From Bradyrhizobium diazoefficiens (GTDB taxonomy: Bacteria > Pseudomonadota > Alphaproteobacteria > Rhizobiales > Xanthobacteraceae), in assembly GCF_018129965.1 (NCBI RefSeq), contig NZ_JAFCKW010000014.1, positions 1-64,000 on the forward strand: a DNA stretch of 64,000 bases, written 5' to 3'. The notes beneath the pieces are model-generated. The model made no database searches. It had not been told where the DNA came from and saw nothing but the letters and a program-made list of their open reading frames with translations. Below, in pieces: positions 1-9,371 of this stretch. Every line of letters begins with the position of its first letter. Position 1 is the first letter of the stretch. The position numbers were made by a program, and so were the translations under genes.

Positions 1-103
1 TCGATATGCCATACGAATCCCCATCCTCGACAGATCCTAGAGAATCGCAAATTCCCCCTTTGTGCAAAACCCTCGCACGCGGGAGAGGTGAAGCAAGAAA
101 AGA

Positions 104-1288
104 TCAGCGCTTGTTGCGGACCGGAACGTCCATGTCCTCGATCTTCAGCTCGCGCACCGGCTCGAGCACGGCCCAGGCGACGTTCGGATCGGACTTGACC
201 TTGAAGTGATACATGCTCTGCAGCGCCTGATGGTCCTCTTTCCGGAACACCATCTTGCCCTTCGGCGTGTCGAACTCGAGGCCCTCCATCGCCGTGATCA
301 GCTTCTCGGTGTCGGTCGACTTCGCCTTGGTGACGGCGGCGACGACCGACATCGCGGCAGCGAAGCCGCCCGCGGTGAAGAAGTCCGGCGGCGCGTTGAA
401 GCGCTTCTGGTGCTCGGCGACGAACCAGTCGTTCACCGGGTTCTTCGGGATGTCATAATAGTAATAGGTCGCGCCTTCCATGCCCGGCAGGGTCTTGTAG
501 GCCGCGAGCGCCGGCAGAATGTTGCCGCCGGTCGACAGTTCGATGCCGTAACGCTTCGGGTCCATGTCCTGGAGCTTGGCCAGCGGATTGCCGGCGCCGG
601 CCCAGATCACCCAGATCACCTTGCGGCCGGGCTTGTCCTTCAGCGCATCGAACAGGCGCTGGCCGACCGCGGTGAAATCGGTGGTCGAGGTCGGAGCATA
701 TTCTTCTGCGGCGAGCGTCGCGCCGGTCTTGGCGAGCGCTTCCCTGAAGGCGGCGACGCCGTCGCGGCCAAAGGCGTAGTCCTGCGCCAGCGTGGCGACG
801 GTGACGCCCTGCTTGCCGATCGCGACCGCGTTCGAGATCGCGTCCTGCGACGAATTGCGCCCGGTGCGGAAGATGTAGCGATTCCACTTCTCGCCGGTAA
901 TCTGGTCCGCGACGGCGGGCTCGACGATCAGGATCTTCTTGTTCTCCTCGGCGACCGGGAGAATGGCGAGCGCTGCGGCCGACGAGGTCGTGCCGATCGC
1001 GATGTCGGCCTTGTCGTCCTGATAGGCCTCCGCGAGCGCGGCCTTGGAAAGGTCCGGCTTGCCCTGGTCGTCCTTGGTAATGACGACGATCTTGCGGCCG
1101 TCGAGCATCATGGTGCCCTTGGTGGCGTATTCGAAGCCCATCTGCAGGCCGGTTTCGGTCTGCTTGGCATAGGCCTCGAGCGGGCCGGTCTTGCCATAGA
1201 TCAGCGCGACCTTGAGGTCGTCGGCCTGCGCGGAGGCGGTCGCGGCCAGACCGAGGATGGCTGCCGTGAGAATGAGCGATCGACGCAC
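104..1288 (-). CDS. ABC transporter substrate-binding protein (branched-chain amino acid type)
   Basis: Periplasmic solute-binding protein of the Leu/Ile/Val-type family (Peripla_BP_6), 394 aa. I start it at a GTG at 1288 because a strong AGGAGG-type ribosome binding site (1295-1302 on the reverse strand) sits just upstream and the protein then begins with a clean signal peptide (RRSLILTAAILGLAATASA). The mature part opens with DDLKVALIYGKTGPLEAYAK, the usual first strand of this fold. No permease or ATPase gene is adjacent, so it is an orphan here; the substrate cannot be read from the sequence. A longer upstream reading exists but lacks a signal peptide at its start. Confidence 0.9.
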   Translation of the reverse strand: MRRSLILTAAILGLAATASAQADDLKVALIYGKTGPLEAYAKQTETGLQMGFEYATKGTMMLDGRKIVVITKDDQGKPDLSKAALAEAYQDDKADIAIGTTSSAAALAILPVAEENKKILIVEPAVADQITGEKWNRYIFRTGRNSSQDAISNAVAIGKQGVTVATLAQDYAFGRDGVAAFREALAKTGATLAAEEYAPTSTTDFTAVGQRLFDALKDKPGRKVIWVIWAGAGNPLAKLQDMDPKRYGIELSTGGNILPALAAYKTLPGMEGATYYYYDIPKNPVNDWFVAEHQKRFNAPPDFFTAGGFAAAMSVVAAVTKAKSTDTEKLITAMEGLEFDTPKGKMVFRKEDHQALQSMYHFKVKSDPNVAWAVLEPVRELKIEDMDVPVRNKR

Positions 1289-1517
1289 GATGGGTCCTCC
1301 TTGATGAAATTCCGTGGACACAGCGATTTGCACAACGCTGGCAACATTGCAATTCCACCTTACGGTGGCCTTGTGTGAGGTCGTGTATGACAGTGTTTTG
1401 ACGCCGTCGTCACCACTGGCGCCTGCCAAAGAATTGGCAGCGCAGCGATATGCGGGCGTCTCGAAGTCGACCCTGGATCGGGTCGCTCGGACTTTGCAAA
1501 ATGAGGGGGCGACGGCC

Positions 1518-3263
1518 CTAGCGACGATAGCCGTTAGCCCGTGAATAGCCCTTGCGGTTCTGCTGCGTCGGGCGGCTGGCGACGTTGGCCCTGGCCTCGC
1601 TGGAGGCGGGCGTTGCGAGCTTCAATTCCTCCAGGAAGATTGGCCGGGAGAAATAATAGCCCTGCGCGTAGCGGATCTTGGTCGCGGCCTGCAGATAGGC
1701 GAGCTCTTCATAGGATTCGAGCCCTTCGGCGATCACGGTCATGCCGAGCGCTTCGCTCAGGGATTCGATCGCGCGCAAGATGCCCTGGCTGCGCGGGCGC
1801 TTGTGAATGTCGATGATGAAGGAGCGGTCGATCTTGATCTCGTCGGCGGTGATGTCGGCGAGTGCGGAGAGCGAGGAATAGCCGGTGCCGAAATCGTCGA
1901 TGGAGATGCCGACGCCGAGCTTGCGGAACATCGGCAGGATTTCCGACTGAAAATGACTCTTGGCGACGAAGGCGTCTTCCGTCACTTCGATCATGAAGCG
2001 CTGGGGAAAGCCGGTCTCTTCCAGCGCCTGCGCGAAGGTGCGCATGAATTCGGGATTGCCGGCCTGCTTGGCGGCGACATTGATGCTGATGGAGGCTTCC
2101 GGGCCGAAAGTGTCGTTGATCAGGTCGATCGACTTGACGATCTCGGCGAGCACGAGATGGGTCAGCTCGTCGATCAGACCGAGCTCGCCGGCGAGGTTGA
2201 TGAACGAGCCCGGCGCCTGGATCACGCCTTCGTCGTCACGCAGCCGCACCAGCGCCTCGATGCCCTTCACGGCCTGGGTCCGGATATCGACCTTGGACTG
2301 GAACGCACAGCAAAAGCGCTTTTCGAGGATGGCGAGCCGCAGCGACTGCTCGATCTTCATCCGCGCCAGGGCCTCGCGCTCCATGCTGGCATCGAAGAAG
2401 GCCGCCGATCCCTTGCCGCTGTTCTTGATGCGGTACATCGCGATGTCGGCATTCTGGCGCAGCGTCTCGAAGTTGCGGCCGTGGTCGGGATAGAGGCTGA
2501 CGCCGACCGACGTGGAGGCGAAGACCTCCGAATTGTCGATGAAGAACGGTGCGGTCAGCCGCTCCAGCGTCGATTGCATGAAGTCGGCGACTTCCTCCTG
2601 GCTCTGGATCGGGGAGAGCAGCAGCAGGAATTCGTCGCCGGAAATGCGCGACAGCATGTCGGAATCGCGCAAATCGCGTCCAAGCCGCTTCGACAGCTCG
2701 ACCAGCAATGCGTCGCCGACGGCATGGCCGTAATAGTCGTTGATGTGCTTGAAATTGTCGACGTCGAGAAAGGCGAGCGCAAAGCGTTCGACCTTGCCGT
2801 CGCGTGCCAGCAGGGTGTTGGCGCGATGCTCGATCACGCGGCGTGAGGGCAGGCCGGTCAGCTCGTCGAAATAGGCCGAGCGGAACAGCTGGTCCTCGAA
2901 ATTCTTCTGTTCGGTGATGTCGGCGGAGGTCGAGATCAGCAGGTCGCGTCCGCCGAGGCGAACCGGACGATGCGTGGTCAGCAGCACCTGGCGCGAAGCG
3001 CCGTCGTGGAGCGCTTCCTCGGTGACGACCGCGTGGCCGGTCGCCAATGCCCGCTGGCAGGCGTCGCGTCGCTGCGCAAGATCGGGCAGAGGCCGGCGGC
3101 CGTCCATGCCGAGCTGGCTGGCGGCGGTGTCGTTAGCCAGGAGAAGCTCGCCCTGCGCGTCCTGCACGGTCAGCCCGGTCGGCAGCAGTTTAACGATGTC
3201 CTTGAGAAATCCGAGCTCGGCTTCACTCGCGCCGGAATATCTGTTGTCGTTCATAGAAGTCAT
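1518..3263 (-). CDS. PAS-GGDEF-EAL cyclic-di-GMP signalling protein
   Basis: Bifunctional-architecture c-di-GMP protein of 581 aa. An N-terminal PAS-like region (about residues 20-120) is followed by a GGDEF domain with signature SGDEF near residue 210 and an RxxD inhibitory-site match (RDSD) five residues before it. The C-terminal EAL domain keeps the catalytic set: EALVR, the Asn of NVAAKQ, the Glu of EVTED, DDFGTGYSS, the Lys of EIKID and the Glu of AEGLE. Phosphodiesterase activity is therefore expected; the first Gly of GGDEF is Ser, which is tolerated in some active cyclases. No membrane segment is visible. The ATG at 3263 is chosen over a TTG at 3293; neither has a good ribosome binding site, and a second ATG lies three codons in. 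Confidence 0.9.
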   Translation of the reverse strand: MTSMNDNRYSGASEAELGFLKDIVKLLPTGLTVQDAQGELLLANDTAASQLGMDGRRPLPDLAQRRDACQRALATGHAVVTEEALHDGASRQVLLTTHRPVRLGGRDLLISTSADITEQKNFEDQLFRSAYFDELTGLPSRRVIEHRANTLLARDGKVERFALAFLDVDNFKHINDYYGHAVGDALLVELSKRLGRDLRDSDMLSRISGDEFLLLLSPIQSQEEVADFMQSTLERLTAPFFIDNSEVFASTSVGVSLYPDHGRNFETLRQNADIAMYRIKNSGKGSAAFFDASMEREALARMKIEQSLRLAILEKRFCCAFQSKVDIRTQAVKGIEALVRLRDDEGVIQAPGSFINLAGELGLIDELTHLVLAEIVKSIDLINDTFGPEASISINVAAKQAGNPEFMRTFAQALEETGFPQRFMIEVTEDAFVAKSHFQSEILPMFRKLGVGISIDDFGTGYSSLSALADITADEIKIDRSFIIDIHKRPRSQGILRAIESLSEALGMTVIAEGLESYEELAYLQAATKIRYAQGYYFSRPIFLEELKLATPASSEARANVASRPTQQNRKGYSRANGYRR

Positions 3264-3462
3264 GAATCTTGTTGTTTCAGCGCGCCTTTGCAATGGGCGT
3301 GATCTTGCGCGGTTCCCTCTTAGGTTTGGTTAAGTGCTCGGGAGAAATACGTTGTTGTTCTGCGGCGATGCGCCGTGTGCCCCCGATCGTCATTAACAGA
3401 GGGTCAACGCCGCCTGCGAAACCGCGAGCGGAGCGCGCGTTTCTCTTTCGCTTGTGTCGAGT

Positions 3463-4428
3463 CTAGCCGCTTTGCGAAACGCGGCATTGCATGATGCAGT
3501 GCAGGCCGGTCGCCAGATACGAGATTTCGGTCTTGCCGTCGAAGGCTGACAGTGCGGACTTCAGCAATTTGGTGCCGAAGCCCGGCGCTGACATCGTGCC
3601 GATGCTCGGACCCTCGCTCTCATCCCAGGTGATGGTCAGACGATCGCCGCTGACGGTCCATGACACCTGCAACAATCCGTTCGGCGCGGAGAACGCACCA
3701 TATTTGCTCGCGTTGGTGGCGAGTTCGTGAAACATCAGCGACAGCGTGACGGCGAGCTTCGGCGGCAGGAACAACCGGTCGCCGTTCAGGGTGAAGCGGA
3801 CATGTCCGTAAGGCCCGAGCTCCGAGATGAGAAGGTCGCGGATGTCGCATCCGGCCTTGTCGATCCGCGAGATCAAATCGTCGGTCGCGGCCAGCGAGCG
3901 CAGCCGGGGGTCGATCCGGGCCCAGACCTGCGGTTCGTCCTGCAGCACCTGATGCAGCACGGCGTGCACCGTCGACAGCTTGTTCTTCAGCCGGTGCTGG
4001 AGCTCGTCGACCAGGAGCTTGCGATACTCTTCTTCCTCGATCAGGCGCCTGGAAATCCGCCGCTGCTCGGTCAGCAGCGTGCGATAATGCTCGACACCCC
4101 AGATGGCGAAGGCGCTGACGCCCCAGTACAGCGTCAGCAGGCTGAAGCGGGCGCGATCGGCAAAGGCATCGCTGAAATTGACGACGACGCCGAGCACGCC
4201 GCCGGCCAGCGCGGTAATGATGCCGATCCGCAAGCCGCCGAATGCTGCGGCCAGGAACACGGCCGGGAAGTATGGGATGAAGTAGACGTCGGGGCGCACC
4301 TGCGCGAGGCCCCAGCGCAGCAGCGTCGCGACCAGCAGGCAGACGACCGCGAACGCGATGCTCAGGCCGAGCGAAGGTGGTGCCTCGGCCTGCCAGCCCT
4401 TGCGGAAGTCATCGATCAGCTTGTCCAT
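3463..4428 (-). CDS. HWE/HisKA_2-type membrane sensor histidine kinase
   Basis: Sensor kinase of 321 aa. The first ~110 residues hold several hydrophobic segments resembling a DUF4118-type membrane module (LSIAFAVVCLLVATLLRWGL and following). A short linker leads to the phosphoacceptor helix VDELQHRLKNKLSTVHAV (His near residue 145), then an ATPase domain with MFHELATNASKYGAF as the N box, a WDESEG element typical of HWE kinases, and GFGTKLL as a short G box. The family is characteristic of alphaproteobacteria and often feeds general stress or light signalling. No response regulator is adjacent, so the partner is unknown. It is followed on the same strand by the GGDEF-EAL gene after about 200 bp. 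Confidence 0.88.
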   Translation of the reverse strand: MDKLIDDFRKGWQAEAPPSLGLSIAFAVVCLLVATLLRWGLAQVRPDVYFIPYFPAVFLAAAFGGLRIGIITALAGGVLGVVVNFSDAFADRARFSLLTLYWGVSAFAIWGVEHYRTLLTEQRRISRRLIEEEEYRKLLVDELQHRLKNKLSTVHAVLHQVLQDEPQVWARIDPRLRSLAATDDLISRIDKAGCDIRDLLISELGPYGHVRFTLNGDRLFLPPKLAVTLSLMFHELATNASKYGAFSAPNGLLQVSWTVSGDRLTITWDESEGPSIGTMSAPGFGTKLLKSALSAFDGKTEISYLATGLHCIMQCRVSQSG

Positions 4429-4818
4429 GCGCAGCCCGGTTGCGATGTGCGCCTAGAAATCGAATGGCGAGCAAGGATGTTACGCATCTCGCCTGCGCAA
4501 GCAAAGCTTGGCTCGTCGAAAGCCGTCAGAAATAGCCGTTGCTGCGTCGCCGGCTCTCGCAGTGCCGTCATCGACCGGTGTCCGCTATTTGGCATCACAT
4601 CGTTCAAGAGCGGCAACATTCCACGGGCAGGCTGGACGGCGAGGTCGCAATGATCGCAGGGGCGACCGGCAGGCTCGGATTGCGGACCGCACAAGTCTTC
4701 GTTGCCGAAGGTGCCAAAATTGTGATCGCAGGCCGGCGAGTCGCGGAAGGCGAAACGCGGGCCGGGCAGAAGCAAGGAAACGCGTGCTCTTCGCGCGCCG
4801 TCACTCAAGCGGCGAAGC
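4429..4818. other. 390-bp stretch without an intact gene
   Basis: This interval separates the histidine kinase start from the end of the P450 gene. It contains a short-chain dehydrogenase fragment on the plus strand (entered separately) and the upstream region of the kinase. No other coding or RNA feature is evident. Confidence 0.6.
4626..4754 (+). pseudogene. remnant of a short-chain dehydrogenase/reductase N-terminus
   Basis: A plus-strand segment translates to GRLDGEVAMIAGATGRLGLR and continues TAQVFVAEGAKIVIAGRRVAEGE. This matches the first beta-alpha-beta unit of SDR enzymes: a Rossmann start, the Gly-rich loop GATGRLG in place of TGxxxGxG, and AEGAKIVIAGRR as the second strand. The reading frame then runs into unrelated sequence and the antisense end of the P450 gene, with no catalytic YxxxK. 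About 43 residues of a ~250-residue enzyme remain, so this looks like a decayed or truncated gene rather than a functional one. Confidence 0.65.
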
Positions 4819-6195
4819 TCACACCGCCTTCACCCGCACCCTCAGCCCATCCCGCGGTTTCGGGATCGGCCACATCTGCCAGTCCGGCTTGTAGCCCGGC
4901 TCCAGCGACACCTCGATGTTCTGCAGGAAATGGCGCGCGAAGCATTTGGCCTGCATGTAGGCGAAGTGCAGGCCAAGGCACATATGCGCGCCGCCGCCGA
5001 ACGGCACCCAGGCGAAGCGATGGCGATTGCGCTGGGCGTCCTCGGTGAAGCGCAGCGGATCGAACCTGTCGGGCTCCGGCCAGATCTCCTTCATGTGGTG
5101 CGTGTAGAGCGGATTGACGCCGATCGCGGTGCCGGCCGGGATCGTAAATCCCTTGAAGCTGAAATCGCGCATCGCCCGTCGCGGCATCGTGGGCACCGGC
5201 GGCTTGATCCGCAGCGCCTCCTTGAAGGCCATCTCCGACAGCGGCATCTTTTCGAGATCGTCGAAGCTGCTGGGCGCGCTCCGAGCCAGCCCCAGCGCCA
5301 GAACCTCCGCGCGCAGCCGGCTTTGCCAGTCGGGATTGGCGGCGAGCTCGCCGATGAACGACGTCAGCGACGAGGTCAGCGTGTCGTGCGCCGCCATCAT
5401 CAGGAAGCTCATATGGTCGATGATGTCCTGCTCGGACAAGAGCGCACCATCCTCATGGGTGGCGCGGCAGAGCTGCGAGAACAGGTCGTCGCCGCCGTGA
5501 TTGCCACGCCGCACCGGAATCTGGTCACGGAAATAGGCGACGATGCGTTTGCGGCCGGCGACACCGCGCGCCATCTGCGTGCCCGGCAGGGGGCGGCGGA
5601 TCGGGGCGACGGCGGCGGCGACCATGTCGACGAAGGCGCGGTTGATCTCGTCGACCTCAGGCCCGATGTCCGCGCCGAGGAACGATGTTGCGGCCAGATC
5701 GAGCGTGAGCTGTTTCATCGCCGGATAAAGCTGCATCTCGCCGGGGTTCGCCTTCCACTGCGCGACCCGCGCCGCGATGCCGCGGTCGAGATCGGACAGG
5801 TATGATTTCATCGGCCCCGACTTGAAGGCGACCGAGAGCGCTTTGCGATGCAGCCGGTGCTCGTCGAAATCGAGCAGCATCAGCCCGCGTGGAAACAACA
5901 GCTCGAGCACCTTGTTCCAGCCATGAGTCGATGAGAACAGCTTCTGCTGGTCGAACATCACGAGCTCGTTGGCTTCGGGCCCGAGCAACACGACATTGGT
6001 CTCGCCGAAAACATGGGTGCGGTAGACCAGGCCGTATTTGGCGGCGTTCGCCTCGATGTGCCCCTTGGGGTCGGCGAGCACCTGAAACGTCTTGCCGATG
6101 ATCGGCCAGCCCTCGTCGCCGGGGATATGCGTCAATGCGTTGCGCCTGGGCGCGGTGAACGGAAGCGCAGGGGCGGCCACATTCTGCATCGACAT
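4819..6195 (-). CDS. cytochrome P450
   Basis: Soluble haem-thiolate monooxygenase, 458 aa. Diagnostic motifs are all present: the I-helix oxygen-activation region MAAHDTLTSS, the K-helix ExxR (KEALRIKP), the PERF-region EPDRFDPLRF and the haem-binding loop FGGGAHMCLG with the Cys ligand near residue 406. The N-terminus (GDEGWPIIGKTFQVLADPKG) lacks a membrane anchor. Overall it resembles the CYP51/CYP120/CYP26-like group more than the short CYP101 types, but the substrate is not inferable. It starts 52 bp after the flavin monooxygenase gene on the same strand with a GGAG ribosome binding site, suggesting co-transcription. Ferredoxin partners are not nearby. Confidence 0.92.
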   Translation of the reverse strand: MSMQNVAAPALPFTAPRRNALTHIPGDEGWPIIGKTFQVLADPKGHIEANAAKYGLVYRTHVFGETNVVLLGPEANELVMFDQQKLFSSTHGWNKVLELLFPRGLMLLDFDEHRLHRKALSVAFKSGPMKSYLSDLDRGIAARVAQWKANPGEMQLYPAMKQLTLDLAATSFLGADIGPEVDEINRAFVDMVAAAVAPIRRPLPGTQMARGVAGRKRIVAYFRDQIPVRRGNHGGDDLFSQLCRATHEDGALLSEQDIIDHMSFLMMAAHDTLTSSLTSFIGELAANPDWQSRLRAEVLALGLARSAPSSFDDLEKMPLSEMAFKEALRIKPPVPTMPRRAMRDFSFKGFTIPAGTAIGVNPLYTHHMKEIWPEPDRFDPLRFTEDAQRNRHRFAWVPFGGGAHMCLGLHFAYMQAKCFARHFLQNIEVSLEPGYKPDWQMWPIPKPRDGLRVRVKAV

Positions 6196-6247
6196 GACGA
6201 TTGCTCCGGTGGGCTGACCGAGGTCGTGGTTGCACGTGAAAAGCAGC

Positions 6248-7483
6248 CTACCGCTTCGCCGCTTCCTTCTGCAAATCCGGGGCGTTGACGGTGGGAATGG
6301 CGACCCGGCCGGGGCCGGTCACCTTCAGCGCCTCGGCGGCCTTGTCGTTCTCCATGATCTTGGCCATCACGGCCTGGCCCGCGCGGTCGAAGATCGCGCG
6401 GTTCTCGATCACGAATTTCTGCGACTTGCGCAAGGCATCGATATGGCCGTTGATCTCCGGCACGACGTAGCGCGCGACCATGTCCCAGCTCCGGCGGGTC
6501 GCTTCCGGATTGGCCCAGTCGTGCACGAAGCCGATCACGGCGCCGACGCCGCCGGACACCTGCATCACGTTCTTGATGGTTTTGACGAGGTCATCGGGCG
6601 TCCCGATGGTGGAGGCCGCGCCCTCCACGAAGGCGGTCTTGTCCACGGCCTCGTCGGGCGAGGCGAAGGCGGAAACCCCCGGCCGCTGCAGCGTGCCGAC
6701 GGTATATTCATTGTGCCAGCGCATCAGCCCGGCGCCGGCTTCCTTGCGGGCCTGCTCGCGGCTCTCGGCGATGTGGAAGCTCAGCAGCACACGCCAGTTC
6801 GCGCGGTCGACCGTGGTGCCGTGCTTCTTGGCGGCATCCTCGGCGAACTGCCATTGCTGCTGCAGCGACATCAGGCCCTGCGTCGTCATCGAGCCCAGCG
6901 AGATGATGCCGATGCCGTATTTGCCGGCGAGCGTCATGCCCGACGGGGAAATCTGCGAGGCCACCACGAACGGCATCTCCTCCTGCAGCGGCAGGATTTG
7001 CAGCGCGGCGTCGTTCATGGTGAACCAGTCGCTCTTGGCCGTGACGCGTTCGCCGTTGAAGAGCCGGCGGATCACGCCGATCGCCTCGTCCTGGCGGTCG
7101 CGCTGCGTCATCGGGTCGATGCCGAGCGTGTGTGCGTCGGACGCCAGCGCGCCAGGGCCGGAGCCGAAGATGGCGCGTCCGCCGGTCATGTGGTCGAGCT
7201 GCACCATGCGCTGGGCGACGTTGTAGGGATGGTGATAGGGCAGCGACACCACGCCGGTGCCGAGCTTGATCCGCTTGGTGCGCTCGCCGGCCGCGGCCAG
7301 GAACATCTCGGGCGAGGCGATCATCTCCCAGCCGGACGAATGATGCTCGCCGCACCAGAACTCGTCGTAACCGAGCGCGTCGAGCTGTTCGACGAGGTCG
7401 AGATCGCGCCGGAACTGGAGCATCGGATGCTCCCCGATCGGGTGATGCGGAGCAAGGAAGGCTCCGAATTTCAGGCGCGCCAT
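6248..7483 (-). CDS. LLM-class flavin-dependent monooxygenase
   Basis: Luciferase-like (bacterial luciferase superfamily) oxidoreductase, 411 aa. The N-terminus MARLKFGAFLAPHHPIGEHP, the WCGEHHSSGWEM segment and the sequence GTGVVSLPYHHPYNVAQRMV are typical of limonene-monooxygenase-like TIM-barrel enzymes using reduced flavin. A GGAGAGA ribosome binding site precedes the ATG at 7483. The gene is first in a probable two-gene operon with the downstream P450. Such pairs could act on the same hydrophobic substrate, but this is inference from gene order only. The reductase supplying FMNH2 is not encoded nearby. Confidence 0.88.
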   Translation of the reverse strand: MARLKFGAFLAPHHPIGEHPMLQFRRDLDLVEQLDALGYDEFWCGEHHSSGWEMIASPEMFLAAAGERTKRIKLGTGVVSLPYHHPYNVAQRMVQLDHMTGGRAIFGSGPGALASDAHTLGIDPMTQRDRQDEAIGVIRRLFNGERVTAKSDWFTMNDAALQILPLQEEMPFVVASQISPSGMTLAGKYGIGIISLGSMTTQGLMSLQQQWQFAEDAAKKHGTTVDRANWRVLLSFHIAESREQARKEAGAGLMRWHNEYTVGTLQRPGVSAFASPDEAVDKTAFVEGAASTIGTPDDLVKTIKNVMQVSGGVGAVIGFVHDWANPEATRRSWDMVARYVVPEINGHIDALRKSQKFVIENRAIFDRAGQAVMAKIMENDKAAEALKVTGPGRVAIPTVNAPDLQKEAAKR

Positions 7484-7625
7484 GGCGTTCTCTCCGGCTG
7501 GTTTTTTGTTGGTTGAAGCGTGAGGCTACGTGCTGGAAAGACCGAACGCAATCGCGCGATGTCCCGCGCCGCGGAATGTGGGGCATGCGTGTGTTGATTT
7601 GGAGCGTCAGGCCGTTCCGCAGGCT

Positions 7626-7712
7626 CGTCATGCCCGGGCTTGTCCCGGGCATCCACGAACCTTGCTGCGCGGTCCAAGAACGTGGATGGCCGGGACAAGC
7701 CCGGCCATGACG
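7626..7712. repeat. palindromic intergenic repeat, type C
   Basis: Two long arms face each other: CGTCATGCCCGGGCTTGTCC plus CGGGCATCCACG, and GTGGATGGCCGGGACAAG plus CCCGGCCATGACG, with about 22 bp between them. A transcript would form a hairpin of roughly 30 bp. The same family recurs at 43713-43836 and in diverged form at 46461-46563. It lies between sthA and the flavin monooxygenase gene. Confidence 0.85.
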
Positions 7713-7738
7713 AGAGTGGCGGGGAGAGGTGAAGTACG

Positions 7739-9130
7739 CTACCGCGTCATCCTGTTCCACGCATCCAGCCCGGCGATCTTGTACGCCTCGGCCAGCGTCG
7801 GATAGTTGAACGTGTTCTGGATGAAATAGTCGATGGTGCCTTTGAGATTCAGCACGGCCTGGCCGATATGGATCAGCTCGGTGGCGCCCTCACCCAGAAT
7901 ATGCACGCCGAGCAGGCGGCGGGTCTTGGTCGAGAAGATCATCTTCATCATGCCGCTGTCCAACCCCATGATGTGACCGCGCGAGGTCTCGCGGAAGCGG
8001 GCGATGCCGACTTCATAGGGGATGCCGCGGGTGCGGACCTCTTCTTCCGTCAGCCCCGCGGTCGAGATCTCCGGCACCGAATAGATGCCGTAGGGAAAGA
8101 ACTCCGGCGGCGCCATCGGCTCCATGCCGAGCGCGTGGCAGGCGGCGACGCGGCCCTGCTCCATCGATGTCGAGGCAAGGCTCGGAAAGCCGATCACGTC
8201 GCCGGCGGCGTAGATGTGCGGCACGCTGGTCTGCAGGGTGACGGGATCGACCGAAATGCGGCCGCGATGATCGACCACGATGCCGGCAGATTCGAGGTTG
8301 AGCCGGTCGGTGGCGCCGACGCGTCCCGCCGCGAACAGCAGCATTTCCGTGGTGACGTGCCGCCCGTCGGCGAGGTGCGTCACGATGCTGCCCTGCGGCG
8401 TCTTCTCGATCGCGTTGACCTTGGCCCCGAGCCGAAGTGCGACGTTGCGGTCGCGCAATTCGTGCATGAACTCGTCGATCAATTCCTTGTCGATGAAATC
8501 GAGGAAGGTCGGCCGCGGCTCGATCAGCGTCACGGGCACGTCGAGCGCGCTGAAGATGGTGGCATATTCGACGCCGATGACGCCCGCGCCGATCACCGCG
8601 AGGCTGCGCGGCAGCTTCGGCAGTTCGATGATCTCGTCGCTGTCGAGCACGCTGGTGCCGTCGAACGGGACATAGTCCGGGCGGAACGGGCGCGTGCCGC
8701 AGGCGATCAGGATGAAGGCGGCCGACACCACCTTGGTCTCGCCGATCGCGCTGGTGATTTCGACCTCGTGCGGCGAGACCAGGCGCGCCTCGCCATTGGC
8801 GGTGCGCACCAGGTTGCGGCTGAACTGATGCTCGAGCACCTCGACCTCGTGGTCGAGCGTCTTCTGCAGCCGGATCATCAGATCGCTCGCCGCGATGTCC
8901 TGCTTCACCCGGTAGGAGCGGCCGTAGAAGCCGCGCTCGCGCCAGCCGGACAGATTCAGCACGGTCTCGCGCAGCGTCTTCGATGGGATCGTGCCGGTAT
9001 GGACCGAGACGCCGCCGACCCGCCGGCCTTTCTCCACCACCAGCACGGCCTTGCCGAGCTTGGCACATTGCACCGCGGCCCGGCGTCCTGACGGGCCCGA
9101 GCCGATCACCACCATATCGTAGTCGTACAT
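7739..9130 (-). CDS. sthA: soluble pyridine nucleotide transhydrogenase
   Basis: FAD-dependent Si-specific NAD(P)+ transhydrogenase, 463 aa, which equilibrates NADPH and NADH. It has the FAD-binding start YDYDMVVIGSGPSGRRAAVQ, a second Rossmann motif VIGAGVIGVEYATIF, the FAD motif IYAAGDVIG and a dimerisation domain ending NTFNYPTLAEAYK. The redox disulfide of lipoamide-dehydrogenase relatives is absent: the loop reads GGVSVHTGTIPSKTLR, with Ser and Thr where the two Cys would be, as expected for SthA rather than a disulfide reductase. The start at 9130 gives the standard N-terminus; an upstream extension is unlikely. Confidence 0.92.
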   Translation of the reverse strand: MYDYDMVVIGSGPSGRRAAVQCAKLGKAVLVVEKGRRVGGVSVHTGTIPSKTLRETVLNLSGWRERGFYGRSYRVKQDIAASDLMIRLQKTLDHEVEVLEHQFSRNLVRTANGEARLVSPHEVEITSAIGETKVVSAAFILIACGTRPFRPDYVPFDGTSVLDSDEIIELPKLPRSLAVIGAGVIGVEYATIFSALDVPVTLIEPRPTFLDFIDKELIDEFMHELRDRNVALRLGAKVNAIEKTPQGSIVTHLADGRHVTTEMLLFAAGRVGATDRLNLESAGIVVDHRGRISVDPVTLQTSVPHIYAAGDVIGFPSLASTSMEQGRVAACHALGMEPMAPPEFFPYGIYSVPEISTAGLTEEEVRTRGIPYEVGIARFRETSRGHIMGLDSGMMKMIFSTKTRRLLGVHILGEGATELIHIGQAVLNLKGTIDYFIQNTFNYPTLAEAYKIAGLDAWNRMTR

Positions 9131-9371
9131 CGGAAGACTTCCGAACCCCACCAGACCAGTGCATATTGCCATGCAGCATTCGGGCCAAGGGAAACGGGTC
9201 ACATTCCCTTGACGCCCCTGCCCGAAGTTGAGGCATTACGGCTAATACGTGCAATTTATGAAGGATTTTCCGCGGATCACGGACAACCGATAGTCCTACG
9301 GACTTTTTATTTTGCGCTGCAGCAACTATCTGGCGGTGGCGCACGTTGAACGTCGCCTGTCAGGAGTTGCT

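Noticed and set aside
9292..9304. Terminator-like AGTCC-TAC-GGACT followed by TTTTTATTTT
   Set aside because: The stem is only 5 bp and it lies upstream of the esterase start, not after a gene on that strand. It may be a leader hairpin but cannot be called a terminator.
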